The notes under the pieces: generated by a model | The model's input: only the letters and a program-made list of their open reading frames with translations | Told to the model about the DNA's origin: nothing | The model's database searches: none | Shown here: positions 24,190 to 35,491 of the stretch, one piece after another | How positions within the stretch are numbered: the stretch's first letter is position 1 | How the letters are laid out: each line of letters starts with the position of its first letter | Translations under genes and position numbers: made by a program | Assembly (NCBI GenBank): GCA_021229015.1 | Contig: CM037792.1 | Span: 3,283,933 to 3,347,932, forward strand | DNA length: 64,000 nt | DNA from: Solen grandis | Lineage: Eukaryota; Mollusca; Bivalvia; Adapedonta; Solenidae | Reading direction: 5' to 3'

Positions 24190-26617
24190 AACTAGAAGTC
24201 TTTTTTTTAAGATACAAACGAAGCGGCTTTCCGTTTGCTTATTTCAAAGGTATTGAATATATAAGTTAATACAAAAAAATGGAATAATGATGCATAATAA
24301 TGTATTTAAAAATTTATTATTAATATTTTATTTTATTCTTCATTTAATATTTTTTTCTTTCTAAGCATATGACTTAACATGTATTCATTGCAATTTGATC
24401 AACAAATGAAATTGTAAAAAAGAGGGAAAAAAACTTTAAAATCGATGACTTTCAACCTTTAAATTGATTGAGTTTTACATTTGCAAAACTAGATGGAAAC
24501 AAAGGCAGAGGTGTAAGCAAAATAATGAAAATAGTTTCTTATTTCTATGTAATTAACGTTATAAACGTCTTGAAACTTTCAACCATTCATTTGCTTTATA
24601 TATTTGCTTATTTTTACAGATTTAGAAAAAGAAACCGTTAAACATTTAGAAAACATAAAAAAATCGATAGGAAGATATACATGTATATGTCATTTTCTTC
24701 AGGTTTGCAGAAAGCCGTGATAGCAAATGCAATAAGATGTCCGTAAAGGTTTTCTGGCTCTAGTATAATTATACTAATTCATTGTAAATGCGACTCATTT
24801 ACTCAAAAACGTATCATAATTCACTATTCATTCCTGCAAAAGAACAATCGGATCTTGCTCAACCAACCCAATGACCACTTACATTTCTTTCTTCAAATTA
24901 ATAGATTTCCATAAATTAGCCCTTTTACAAAAAAACATGAATAAGTCATGTTTGATAACGTAATCACTTGAAATGTTCTGGACTTTTTGCGCATGTTAAG
25001 GTACGGCATTATTACTTATTTAAGGTTAATATATACAATCTTTTGATCTTTTTAATATATTTTGCTTAAACATCAATGTTGTCATAAACAAGTGACACAA
25101 CATAAATTCTTTAAGGTATGCTTAAGCTTGGCATCAATAATCATGACGCTGGAGCGCGAGTACATATTGAAATGAATGATTTTTATATTTTATCGACGTC
25201 AAAATCAAGTGACTAAAGAAAAATATATTTTTTGCAAGGACAAGTTCAGCTAACGTTCTATTAATCAAGAAAAAAAGTATCTTCGAGAATGCGAACAGGT
25301 TTGTTTTCACATTTTCAAGTAGGCATTCCATCAAACATGAATAAATACCATGGTTGATGACGTAATCACTGGAAATTTTTAAGACCTTATGAACGTACTA
25401 AGTTTCGACATTTTTGAAAAGTTTAAGTTCATTGATCTAATTGGCGATTTGATATGATTTTTCAAAATAATTCTTGCTTTATTATGCATGACGTCATAAT
25501 CACGTGACAAAACAAACATTTCTTGCAGTATACATCACTTCAATTTTAACTCTATCAATTCTGAAGATATAATTAAGATTGACTTAAAATTCATGATACC
25601 AGAGCGGAAGAAATCTTTAAAAAGAAATGATTTTTGTCTTTTTGATGACGTCATAACCACGTGACTAATTAGAAAATCATTCAGAAATAGAATGTAAAAG
25701 TTCTATGCCGATATGCTGTCCAATGTTCATGCTTGTAACGCATCAGGGGGCTTTGTAACATTTAAATTTAATAATTTTTGACCAAAGTTCGAAACTCGGT
25801 ATTGCCATGAAATCTTAATCTTTTCGAATTTGGAAATTTGAATGCCAAGGTGGACATCTACATCCTAAAATAAATCTTCTGTAAAAATATCAAGATAAGC
25901 GGACCAAAATTGAAGGCTCTAGAGCGCGAACAAACTTTTGAAGCTGACGTCAAATCTGACGTCATATGACGCCAATGAAAATTGAAAATGATTGAATGTA
26001 TAAAATGAATTTTTTTTTATCGCTGCAATTTCAATTTCATTAAAATTGACTCAAAATGTATGATGCCAGAGCGAGAGAAATCTTTGAAAAAATAGGATTT
26101 TGTCCATTAAATGACGTCATAACCACGTGACTTAAAAGAAAATCTTTCAGAGAAAAGATAGTAGACCTCTGGGCCAATAAGCTGTCCAATTTTCATGCTT
26201 CTTTCTCATGAGTAGCCTTTGTAACATTAAATAATAGTTTTAGGACCAAAGTTCGAAACTCGGTTTTGCCATAAATTCTTAAATTTTTCGAATTTGAAAA
26301 TTTGAAAGACAAGGTGTACATCTACATCATAACACACATCTTCTGTGAAAATATCAAGATAAAATATAAAAAATAAAGGCTCCAGAGCGCGAACAAACTT
26401 TTGAAGCTGACGTCAAATCTGACGTCAATTGACGTCATTGAAAATTAAAAATTATTGAATTTAAAAATTTATACTTTTTTGTCGAGGCAGTTTAATTTTC
26501 ATGTTGCTAAGACACTGACAACATACTGAAATTAACTTTTAGATTTGGTTGAAAAAAAGGAATAATAATAAGAAGAATAATAAACATAACAAACCGCAGG
26601 TTGCGGAAAGCCGTAAT
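24190..26617 (+). mobile_element. TOC1 repeat, copy C
   Basis: It starts AACTAGAAGTC and ends GCCGTAAT, like copy B. The 5' hairpin is lost here because the first arm has become a T run. The 3' hairpin stem is present but the nucleotides just before it are deleted. Eight perfect TGACGTCA sites were counted at 25489, 25646, 25945, 25957, 26112, 26408, 26420 and 26430. It keeps the ~420-bp segment that copy A lacks. It lies more than 5 kb from A/B in the same orientation, which shows that the family is interspersed and not only tandem. Confidence 0.65.
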
Positions 26618-27500
26618 AATAATGAAATAATAGTGATACATGTACATGCAGGTAAAACATGGATTTTGTACAGATACACTTAAACATGTATGAATGTATA
26701 ACATGCACTCTGTATTCGCTTACAAAGTATATCTTACCATCTTATTATGTAGTAACACTTGATGTCTGCCTTAAATGGACATAATAAATTCAATCAACAT
26801 GAAATAAATTCGTTTTCTAATTCATTTGATTTACACATACAACATTGGGTCTAATCGACTGGGACCTTGTGAACGAAATATAACTTGTCGAATAAATATT
26901 TGCCTGAATGCCGTTTATATCAGAAACAAGTTAAAAAAAAAGAAGGTGTGAATTTCTTTCACATTGTCTATAATCGATTATAGGAAACAAATCCCACACG
27001 TTGATAATTGATTACTTTCTCTTTTGAAGGGAACAAAACTTATTTCAAGCAAAATGCTAAATCAGCTATTCATGACATTTTACATCAATACACTTGACAT
27101 CAATCTAATCCTATCTTATTATCTCTACGCAAAACGTTTCAATGTTCTATTTGAACGAATGGTGTTAAATAATTTATTAAGACATTATAGATTTATAGAA
27201 ATCCGTTTTTACTAAATTGTCAAATGCCTTCTTCAACTGTATAGAATTTGGAAATCCCACAGTGAACAGCTAAACGATATAATAGATGAAACAAATGCAT
27301 CAGATAACTGCAAAGCCACTCTTGGTTTGCATTCACACCTTTGAATAAATGCAAACAATGCATCCGATGCTTTTACATATTAACCATAAGAATGTTGGTA
27401 TTAACGGTAAAATTGCCAGTGAAGTTCAATATAATACCGTTATATTGAAATACATGTACTGTCGTTAGGTTTTTTAACCCAAAATTAAACTAAGAAGTTG
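26618..27500. other. Non-coding DNA, no recognised feature
   Basis: AT-rich sequence with no identifiable element. Confidence 0.45.
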
Positions 27501-27504
27501 CTTA

Positions 27505-27690
27505 TTTTTTATGGATTTAACGTCCCGCCGACAGTATTTTATTCAATTTGATACTGTGTCTACTTGAGACGGATATAGTGCTGCCACACTGCAGTATCAC
27601 GCATTATACAATTAACATGACACCATACCAAGCCATATTAACCCGACACCGGGCTAATAAGTCCTAATCTACTCTATGCTGACTAAATAG
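27505..27690 (-). mobile_element. Degenerate SINE, minus strand
   Basis: Plus-strand TTTAACGTCCCGCCGAC (about 27518) is the reverse complement of a GACGTTAAA-type tail common in mollusc SINEs. GTGCTGCCACACTGCAGTATC and GACACCGGGCTAA follow. This is the order expected of a minus-strand SINE body, but it is strongly decayed and no promoter boxes are clear. Confidence 0.35.
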
Positions 27691-27845
27691 CTGCAATCAT
27701 TAACATTTTCCCCATCTTCATTCGCCTATTTCTATAAATTAAGTGTTGCCAATATGCGTATTGCAAAGGGTTTCTGTTTTCTATTTATTCCCCATGTATG
27801 TATGTCTTTGCAAGTATATATGTATCTCATCAAATTGGAGAAAAT

Positions 27846-27880
27846 CCATCCATCCATCCATCCATCCATCCATCCACCCA
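27846..27880 (+). repeat. (CCAT)n microsatellite
   Basis: About eight CCAT units with an imperfect end (CACCCACC). Confidence 0.9.
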
Positions 27881-28119
27881 CCTAGAGCCTCCTATGGTGA
27901 AGGCTGGTATAAGAAATGAAACTACTTTTTTAAACCAAGTCTGTATTTCAAACAACAGATATATATGAGCAATGTAATTCTCAAAATTTTCAAGAAAATG
28001 ATGTTTTTTTTTCTCAAGCAAATGACATCTTAATTGTTTGTCAAATGAATGATTGTATGCATAGCCTATGTCATGTGCAATATGTGTTTATATAATTATG
28101 TGCTTATACATAATTTATT

Positions 28120-28262
28120 ACAAACCCGGAACTGGTCACGTTGGCCAAGTTGCCAGAGTGTCCGCCCAAGAACCAGAACTTTATACTTAGATTTGTTCAG
28201 TATTAATGGCATAGATCACCAATTCACTGAATTCCTGTCGGCAGGGCGTTAAACCACATCAA
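28120..28262 (+). mobile_element. Possible SINE remnant
   Basis: The stretch ends GGCAGGGCGTTAAACCACATC, a SINE-tail-like phrase. The 5' portion (TTGGCCAAGTTGCCAGAGTG) resembles a decayed Leu-type tRNA head only weakly. Boundaries are guesses. Confidence 0.25.
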
Positions 28263-29266
28263 ACACATAATTAACTGTTCTTCAAACATCATTTTCAGAT
28301 CCTGTTACGATCCAAAACTTTTTTTAATTGTTTCAGAAAAAAAGACGACCATCAACAAACGAAATGAGACTGGACACTTTTTTGTAAAAATATTCCAAGT
28401 TATTTGAGTGGTGTGTTTACAAAACACATGACTGTCAGTTCTATTTTTGGAGGAAAAAAATAACAGATCAATATTTGCATTCATTCGATGTCCCATTCTA
28501 TCAAAATCAGTATGAGCCTATTCTATTCCAGGTCTCGTGTATTCTGACTAATTCTTCTTTCACCTGATGCCAGATAGATCGATCTATTTTATTTTCAAAA
28601 TACATGTATATAGAATCGTATAAAGCAATAAAATTTAAGATAAGGCGGACCAGAAAAAAAAGATTACATTTTAATAGTGCAAACATGTGTTGCTATTTTT
28701 AAGTGTATTTTTTTATTTGGTACTGTAAACTTCAACACTTATTTGTTTCAGCAATGTTATCACAAATAGAACATCGAGGACAACTGTAATTGTTGTAACA
28801 ATTATATTTTATAGTGAAAGTAATAAACAACACATGTATTTCACATGAAATTGTCTTTGATGTTCTGGATGTGATAACTTCGTGGAAATAATAGCTGTTG
28901 ATGTTTCTAGAATCAAAAAAGTGCAAGCTTGAGCCTGATAATAACTTAACCATTTAAAAAAATATACTGAAAACTGCGAATGTTATTAGGCCCCTAAAAC
29001 ATGTTGTTGTAAGCAGTGCTTCAGTGCTTTGATCAGCCCTGTTTTATTCTTATTACCCACGAGAGAGCCTTGAGCAGATATACATGTCAATCACAACATT
29101 AGAATGTATCCTAGATAGAAAATGCATTTATATGTTTCTGGAAAAAGAAATTTAACGAGAAGTAAAGAAACATGCAGTCAACATACATACGGACATACAA
29201 GCTACACTCGTCAAGTCGACTACTGAGCATAGCCATGCACCGGACTCCTTCTTCACAGAGGCTTTG
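28263..29266. other. Non-coding DNA upstream of the MULE relic
   Basis: AT-rich. No terminal inverted repeat for the MULE relic could be identified here. Confidence 0.45.
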
Positions 29267-29267
29267 A

Positions 29268-30300
29268 AGGTCAGGTCTGAGATCAAGTCCTGCCTCTTCC
29301 AACCGTGGTCAACCTGGTCAGATAGTTACAGACAAGCTAGCCCATCAGCCGAAAGAGGTGATTGTTGCTGCCGGACCAGTGAGACTTCTGAAACAGACAG
29401 TTAGACGATCGAAGAAGGCAACTTCTCTGAAGAACCCGCAAACAATCAAAGACATCCCTTCTCCCTTTCCTGAGGAATTTGGGAGTAACCTCATATACGA
29501 CAATGGAAGCTTGGAGCAGCGCATCCTTATCTTCGCAACAGAAGATGGTCTTCAACTCTTGGACAGTGCTGAAACCTGGTTTCTCGATGGGACACATTCA
29601 ACTTCACCAGCACAGTTTGAGCAGCTATTTGTGATTCGTTTACCGCTAGGAGATTCTTTTGTTAGCTCAGTGTATGCGTTCCTACCATCCAAACAACAGG
29701 CTGCATATGAGGAAATGTTCCCGGATTACTGGATGCCTGCCTCCAACGTGGGATACGCCCAAACCCAGATAGGATATTAGTTGACTATGAAATAGGAATT
29801 CACAATGCTGTCCGTTCTGTGCTGAGAACAGACATGACTATCCAAGGATGTTTTTACCACCTTACGCATGCCACATGGAGAAGGGTTCAGTCAGAAGGAC
29901 TTCAGGCTGCATATCACAGTGATGATAAGGTGAAGGAATTCTGTGGTAAACTGGACGGTCTTGCTTTTCTGCCTCCAAGTGATGTAAGTGCAGGATTGTG
30001 CTTTCTGCGTGAACAGGCTCCAGAGAACCTCAAGTGCTTAGTTGACTATTTCGATGGAAATTATGCGAATGGATCTTTTCGTTCAGTGACAACAGCCAGT
30101 GGAAATACACATTTTCGGAGAGTTCAGCCACGATCCCTACCCCTGCGATCTGGAGTGTCCAACAAGCAACAATAGAGGATAGAGACAGGACAAGCAATCA
30201 GTGCGAATCGTGGAACAACAGCTTCAAACACCTTGTTGGACACAAGAATCCTTCATTATGGACTGTGGTTCTTAACATTGAGAAGGATGCATTTATATAA
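29268..30300 (+). pseudogene. MULE-type transposase relic (FLYWCH/MULE family), two frameshifts
   Basis: Three overlapping frames together read as the transposase core of a Mutator-like element, the nuclear enzyme that cuts and rejoins transposon ends. Frame 1 (29268-29777) carries RILIFATEDGLQLL and WFLDGTHSTSP, the first catalytic Asp in a DGT motif. Frame 2 (from about 29747 to 30172) carries PNPDRILVDYEIGIHNAV (second Asp) and GCFYHLTHATWRRVQ, the conserved Cys/His segment. Frame 3 (from about 30148 to 30300) carries SNQCESWNNSFKHLVGHK with the candidate catalytic Glu and ends at a stop. The shifts fall near 29747 and 30148. The order and spacing of motifs match the MULE transposase domain family. 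No N-terminal FLYWCH zinc finger is visible, because an in-frame stop at 29265 precedes the open frame. It is inactive as written. It could be a domesticated-gene pseudogene, but no introns or host context support that. Confidence 0.8.
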
Positions 30301-30459
30301 TAATATTTTACATTAGAAATAAAAAAGTAACTTTTCAATAATTTAAAAAATGGTATAATAATGAGTAAAAGTGTAACACACACTACCATTATACAAAAGT
30401 CCATGTGATAGAAACAACCGTATTAAATTTATTAATAAACAATTGAGAATTTTGAAATT

Positions 30460-30650
30460 TGAATCTATGGGATTTTGACAACCCAAATACCATTATAACA
30501 CTTAAGGGATTTTGAATCTAGGGGATTTTGACAACCCCTTCATTTTTCATCTAGGGGATTTTGACTACCCCTTCATTTTCATCTAGGGGATTTTGAACAC
30601 TTTATCAATTTTTGGCCTAGGGGATTTTGAGTCTAGGGGATTTTGAGTGT
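30460..30650 (+). repeat. CTAGGGGATTTTGA tandem repeat
   Basis: About seven GGGATTTTGA units with variable 14-38 bp spacing, several preceded by CTAG and followed by CAACCCCTTCATTTT. It starts ~160 bp after the transposase stop. It could belong to the MULE terminal region, but no inverted partner was found upstream. Confidence 0.7.
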
Positions 30651-31208
30651 CTCCCGTTTGTTAATGGTTGTGGATAGTGTCATTTTTGTTTATATGTGTA
30701 ACAGTGTTTGTATTGTTTGCTAAGTGTAATTATCATCAAATTCTTTGAAGCTTTACCTTTAAAAAAGGTTTTTGCAAAACGGTTATGTTAATGTGATTTC
30801 CCATAATCAATTATGATACTTCTCTTTCCCTCCCCATCCCTTCCTCTTTCTTCTCTCTTTCTCTCTACTTGCCTTAAATTTCTCTCTCTTTTTCTCTATT
30901 TGCATTTGTTATGTCAAAACGGGTTATGCTAATATTGATTCCGAGCATAATTCGTCTTTTTCTTTCTTTTTCTCACCTTTAATTTTTTCCAATTATGAAA
31001 ACCAACACATTGTCAAATGCAGCCTAATTATTTACGCTTCTAACAATACCGCAATTACACTTAAACTGTTAAAGTGTTTGTTGCGAAAAATATCAATAAA
31101 TCCACTTATCACCACTTTAATCATTTACAATGTGTCACTATCTAATTGCCCATGTACTCGCCAGCGCAATCTTTGAGGCGCAAATATATGGTTCTTTTGC
31201 TTGTCAAA
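30651..31208. other. Non-coding, polypyrimidine-rich
   Basis: A C/T-rich stretch lies at about 30820-30900. It is flanked by a loosely repeated phrase, AAAACGGTTATG (30777) and AAAACGGGTTATG (30916), so a small diverged tandem duplication (~140 bp) is possible. Confidence 0.5.
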
Positions 31209-31734
31209 ATAACAGAACAGAACAGAACAGAACAAATCTTTTATTTCACCCAGGCATACAAAATGCAACATGGGGTTATGTACAAAAATATATATAATTA
31301 TACATATATTGAGAGTTCCGGTCAGCATACAATGATTATAACAATGGTGATTGTTAACAGTCGTGGTGAAAATTTAAGAGGTGGGGGAACACAGATTTAA
31401 ACAACAAAGACAAATCAGATATTATATATATGCAATGTGAGGGTAAAGGGATAGTAAGACGGAGGATAAACAATTACATGTACATATAAATGAGAATGTA
31501 GAGATAGTAAGAGATACTCAACTAGTATTAGGACGAGGGGGTGTGTGTTTTTTTGTTTGTTTGTTTTTTTTTTCCCCTTCTTTCTTCCCTCTTCTTTTCT
31601 TTTCAGTAATATGATAGCAAAGAGAAGAAGAAAAATATAGTATTAAAAAGGAATAAAAAAAAAACACAAAAAAACAAAAAAAACAACAACAATATTTTCA
31701 TGATGGACAACAATATTTTCATGATGGTTCATTA

Positions 31735-31960
31735 ATTAATAGGCGAGGCCGTGGTAGATAAAGACCTTGTCACAAGACAATGACACAATGAAATGAGCGC
31801 ACGCTTTTCACAAGATTCCCGCACATCACGCGGGCAGTTTCTCCCACAGCCACGTCTATGTAAACAAATACCAAGTACCCTCCAGCAAGTCTTACCGAAA
31901 CGAAATGCAATCCGAGCTGGGGGAATGAAAAGAGTAGCACAAAGTGAAATATGGAGGTAA
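31735..31960 (-). mobile_element. SINE-like fragment inside the LINE 3' region
   Basis: Minus-strand phrases GTGCGGGAATCTTGTG and GTGTCATTGTCTTGTGACAA resemble the tRNA-like part and body of a common mollusc SINE type as I recall it. The stretch is GC-richer than its surroundings. Immediately 5' on the plus strand, CAACAATATTTTCATGATGG is directly repeated (about 31686 and 31707). Confidence 0.35.
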
Positions 31961-32249
31961 GTACATTTTTCTTCTCTCTCTATCTCTCTCTCTCTCTCGT
32001 TAAATTATTATGTAATATATCAGAAACCATTTATAATTTATGTATTTAGATAGCCTTATCTAATATACTGTTTATATAATGAAGAAAACATGTTTATAAG
32101 TCTATGGCATTAGGTTACAATTGATTTGACTTGAATATTACATACAACAATACGCACACATAGACACACACAATATATTTATATATATATTTACTAGGAA
32201 GTATAAACAAGTAACATATTTTCCAGGAGAGTCTATGAGGTATCGGTAG

Positions 32250-32744
32250 TTATTTAAATTTTGACATAATTATACCTGCGAACTTACTAACGGCTTTTAA
32301 TAATGTAAAGTTTTCGCCAGACAGAAAGTATTTGATATGTGTATTATTAGAGTTTGCGTCAAATTTCGGCCACAGATAACGGTCACGCTCTGCATTAAAG
32401 AGGGGACAATGAAGCAGGTAGTGTTCCTCTGTTCCTACTGCTCCAGTTTGACACATAGGACAGGTTCTTTCTTGAAAAGGGATAGTATCATAACGGCCGG
32501 TTTCTACTGGAAGTGAATGGTTTGCTGTACGGTATCTAAATATATTGAATATTTCTTTCCTAGTTAGATGTTTGAAATATGGTTCTATGTTATGAGTGTG
32601 TGTTTCTTTAATATTTAAGTATGTGTTTCCTTTATTTGACAATGATAATTCGGAATGCCAATTTTGCTTAAATTGGTCTATTAGCGTACGTTTGACAATC
32701 TTATGGACATTTTTAAGATCTATTATGTTTTGGTTTACCCTTTT
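32250..32744 (-). CDS. LINE ORF2, C-terminal zinc-binding segment (partial)
   Basis: The frame is open from about 32744 to the stop at 32250. It contains TCPMCQTGAVGTEEHYLLHC, a CX2C...HX4HX?C-type motif matching the C-terminal nucleic-acid-binding region downstream of reverse transcriptase in many LINEs (zf-RVT-like). Upstream residues such as DLKNVHKIVKRTLIDQFKQN continue in the same frame. It is separated from the RT fragment by ~50-60 bp of A/T-run-rich sequence that breaks the frame. The break looks like the same error type as the large block at 35-44 kb. It is the 3' end of one polyprotein, not a separate gene. Confidence 0.75.
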   Translation of the reverse strand, partial: KRVNQNIIDLKNVHKIVKRTLIDQFKQNWHSELSLSNKGNTYLNIKETHTHNIEPYFKHLTRKEIFNIFRYRTANHSLPVETGRYDTIPFQERTCPMCQTGAVGTEEHYLLHCPLFNAERDRYLWPKFDANSNNTHIKYFLSGENFTLLKAVSKFAGIIMSKFK

Positions 32745-32797
32745 TTAAAAATTTTTAATCTTATATCCTTTAAAATTTTTTTAAAATTGTTATTTTT

Positions 32798-34200
32798 TTA
32801 GAGACTTGCCCAAAATTTTACCATGCGGGTATCGATTAGAATAGACAAAGGGAATCTCCCCAGTTCGCCATACAGAAAATTTAAAGGAGTAGACTGTTTT
32901 GCTCTAATTATTCGACGCAGAAAACGACAGTGTATGTTTTCAAGAATCGAAGTGTTTTCATAGCCAAAAACCTCAGATCCGTATAATAGAATTGGCGCGA
33001 CTGTATGGTCGAATAGTTTCAGTATGAGGTCAGTGGGTAAATCAGCGTTGAATATTCGAGAATAAAGAAGATAAAGGGCTTTGTTTGCCTGCTCTGATAC
33101 GTGTTTCCTGGCTTTACTGAAAGAACCATTACTAGAAAATCTTACACCTAGATAGTGGTATTCGCTTACAATTTCCAATATTACTTGACCCAAGGTAAAA
33201 TAAAAGTTACTGGTTCTTCGTGCTCCAAATACTACAATTTTTGTTTTATTTGTGTTAATCTTAAGATGCCAATTAAGACAATATTCATGAAAAGAATTTA
33301 GACTTTTCTGGAGATCCTCTGGTGAATTAGCTAAAATAACAGTGTCGTCAGCATAAAGCAGGACTAGAAGTTTAAGCCATGTATTAATAGTTTGGTTTCT
33401 TTGTTCAAGCTCTATACCGACTGAATTATTTTGTAGTAAAAAATTTTGTACATCATTTAGGTATAGCGAGAAGAGGACTGGGGATAGGTTTTCGCCCTGC
33501 CTTACTCCGATATTACTTATAAAGAAATTTGATAACTGTCCGTTAGATGAAACACAAGATTTAATGTTTTTATACATATTATTTATGACATTAAAAATTT
33601 TACCATTAATATTATAGTTAAGAAGCTTAGACCACAGACCTGCACGCCAGACAGTGTCGAATGCTTGGGAAAAGTCAATAAATGCACAAAATAATTTCTT
33701 TTTCTGCTTTTTCATAAGTTCGATAAGAGCGTGTAATGTAAATATATGGTCCGAGCAAGAATACGATTGTCTAAAACCTGCTTGATTTTCTTCAAGAATA
33801 CAATTTTCTTCCAGAAAGACATTTAATCTGTTATTAATAACGGATGTGAAAAGTTTACCTAAGCAGCTTAATATTGTAATAGGACGATAATTTCCAGCAT
33901 CATTACTACATCCCTTATTTTTGTATATGGGAAAAATGATCCCTTCTAGCCAGGTCTGTGGAACATACCCCGTGTTTAAGACTGAGTTAAAAAGCGTACA
34001 ATACAATTTTAAGAACTGATCTTGCGTCGTTTTAATATATTCATTTAAAATATCATCAAATGGGCATGACGCTTTTCCATTTTTAAGGTTTTTAATACAT
34101 TTTGTTATTTCTTCTTCAGTTATTTGAGTATTAAGATGTGTGTCATTATGGATATTTATCAGGTTATCAAATCTATCGTCGTCAATGGTATCTGTGTTAA
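32798..34200 (-). CDS. LINE ORF2, reverse transcriptase domain (partial)
   Basis: An RNA-directed DNA polymerase that copies element RNA at the nicked target. Numbering from the TTG codon at 34006, visible motifs are NYRPITILSCLGKLFT (residues 39-54), NQAGFRQSYSCSDH (74-87), FIDFSQAFDTVW (109-120) with the first catalytic Asp, GVRQGENLSPVLFSLYLND (167-185) and the active-site box YADD (218-221). The coding frame continues upstream of the TTG to about 34200 (ITEEEITKCIKNLKNGKASC), so that codon is not a true start. At 34201-34206 a six-T run (six A in coding sense) breaks the join to the endonuclease segment; one more base would restore it. The 3' end at 32798 is an interruption, not a natural terminus. 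All catalytic residues are present. Confidence 0.88.
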
Positions 34201-34330
34201 TTTTTTCGAAATGTTTGAAAAATTTGGTTGAGTTTTAGGATTGGTGTTTTGTTTAATATTTTTGATGAATTGCCAATATTTCTTTGGATTTTTATCATTT
34301 AGTGTTTGTTTATTTTTTTAGTCGTTTTGT

Positions 34331-35491
34331 TTATTTTGTAACTTGTTTTAGCCTTATTATAGGCCTTCTTTGCCTTTTTTTTGGACCAAACCAGGGTTTA
34401 TCGTGTTTACTTTGTTTGAAGTTAGTGTTGTTTTTAGTATTAGGGAAAGTTTTATTTGAGGCATCTTTGAAAAGTGTGGAAATTGCATTTGTTACTCTTT
34501 CAATTGTGTCTGGATTAGGATTATTATTCAGATCTTCGAGAATATCATTTATCATATCAGTGTTTATATTATCAGAGAACATTTGGGCAGATGAGCTTTG
34601 CCACTGGGGTTTTCTAGGCTTAACAGGATCGTTTGTGTTATGAACATTTCCCTCTGATTTTAAGCATAAGTTAATGGTAAGTATTATGGCACTGTGACCG
34701 TCAGAAAAAAGAGAATCCATATGGCAAATATCGAATTCAACAATATTATTAAAACAATCAGCTGAGGCTATAGCATAGTCTATGACAGACCTGTCGCGAA
34801 AAGTAAAGTTTCCTATATTATTAGATATTCTACCATTTAAAATAAAGAGATTATTATTTCTGCATATTTCAACAAGTCTGAGGCCGTTAGTATTTGTTTT
34901 TTTGTCAAGAGATTTTCTTTCTAAAGGAACGGATAACTGTTCGAGTATAATATGTTTATCAAGCTGGGGCGTTAAATTGTTATCAAACTCTGTGTATTCG
35001 TAAATTGTAGGATCAGACGGCAAATAATCACGGATGTTACCTGTTCGTCCGTTTGAGTCACCCAATAAAAAGACATATTGGAAGCGAGAGCAGATCTGCG
35101 AAATATCTTCCTCAAATTCATTTAAAAGGTCTTCTTTCAAAAAACGAGAGTTTTCAGGTGGTATGTATATGGAACCAATTACAGTGGGGTCAGCATTTTT
35201 GTCTAATTGTAACTTTATCCAAAGGACATATTCAGAAGTACTGTCAATTACCTCAACGTAAGGATCTAAATTGTTTCTTACATAAATACCGATACCTCCA
35301 GACTTTCTTTTATATTTCTGTTTACGAACTTTGGAATGAAAATGGTAGCCAGGAATATCAACAATGTCGTGATCATCTAAATGGGTTTCTGAAATAAAAA
35401 AAACATCAAACTTATTTATGTATTTAAAAAAGTCAGGGAAATTTAAATTTTTGGGTTTTTGGGGGCCCATTTCACATTTTTTCCCCAACAA
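34331..35491 (-). CDS. LINE ORF2, endonuclease domain (partial)
   Basis: An exonuclease-endonuclease-phosphatase fold enzyme that nicks target DNA for target-primed reverse transcription. Visible motifs in order are FFISETHL (catalytic Glu), GGIGIYVRNNL, LLGDSNGRTG (Asp/Asn pair), RSVIDYAIAS (Asp) and LFSDGHSAII, the SDH-like terminal motif with an extra Gly. The frame stops at 34331 because of homopolymer shifts. An eight-T run at 34375-34382 moves it out of frame, and a seven-T run at 34313-34319 shifts it again. With one more base in each, the reading continues through KKAYNKAKTSYKINK toward RT. The region upstream of about 35440 is damaged sequence, so the true start is unknown. Confidence 0.85.
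   Translation of the reverse strand: MLGKKCEMGPQKPKNLNFPDFFKYINKFDVFFISETHLDDHDIVDIPGYHFHSKVRKQKYKRKSGGIGIYVRNNLDPYVEVIDSTSEYVLWIKLQLDKNADPTVIGSIYIPPENSRFLKEDLLNEFEEDISQICSRFQYVFLLGDSNGRTGNIRDYLPSDPTIYEYTEFDNNLTPQLDKHIILEQLSVPLERKSLDKKTNTNGLRLVEICRNNNLFILNGRISNNIGNFTFRDRSVIDYAIASADCFNNIVEFDICHMDSLFSDGHSAIILTINLCLKSEGNVHNTNDPVKPRKPQWQSSSAQMFSDNINTDMINDILEDLNNNPNPDTIERVTNAISTLFKDASNKTFPNTKNNTNFKQSKHDKPWFGPKKRQRRPIIRLKQVTK

Larger units (their letters stand above)
31211..35491 (-). mobile_element. LINE (non-LTR retrotransposon), minus strand
   Basis: In order on the minus strand it has an apurinic-type endonuclease, reverse transcriptase, C-terminal Cys/His region, a ~1 kb 3' untranslated region and a short tandem tail (GTTCT)n at 31211-31233 just after AATAAAAGATTT. 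This order is typical of the CR1/Jockey/I side of the LINE tree; I cannot place it more narrowly. The 5' end, including any ORF1, runs into the abnormal sequence that begins near 35440. The 3' untranslated region seems to contain a SINE remnant (31.73-31.96 kb). Protein frames are interrupted mostly at A/T homopolymers. Confidence 0.85.

Noticed and set aside
27830..28021. Frame with WMDGWMDG repeats
   Set aside because: Product of the (CCAT)n microsatellite.
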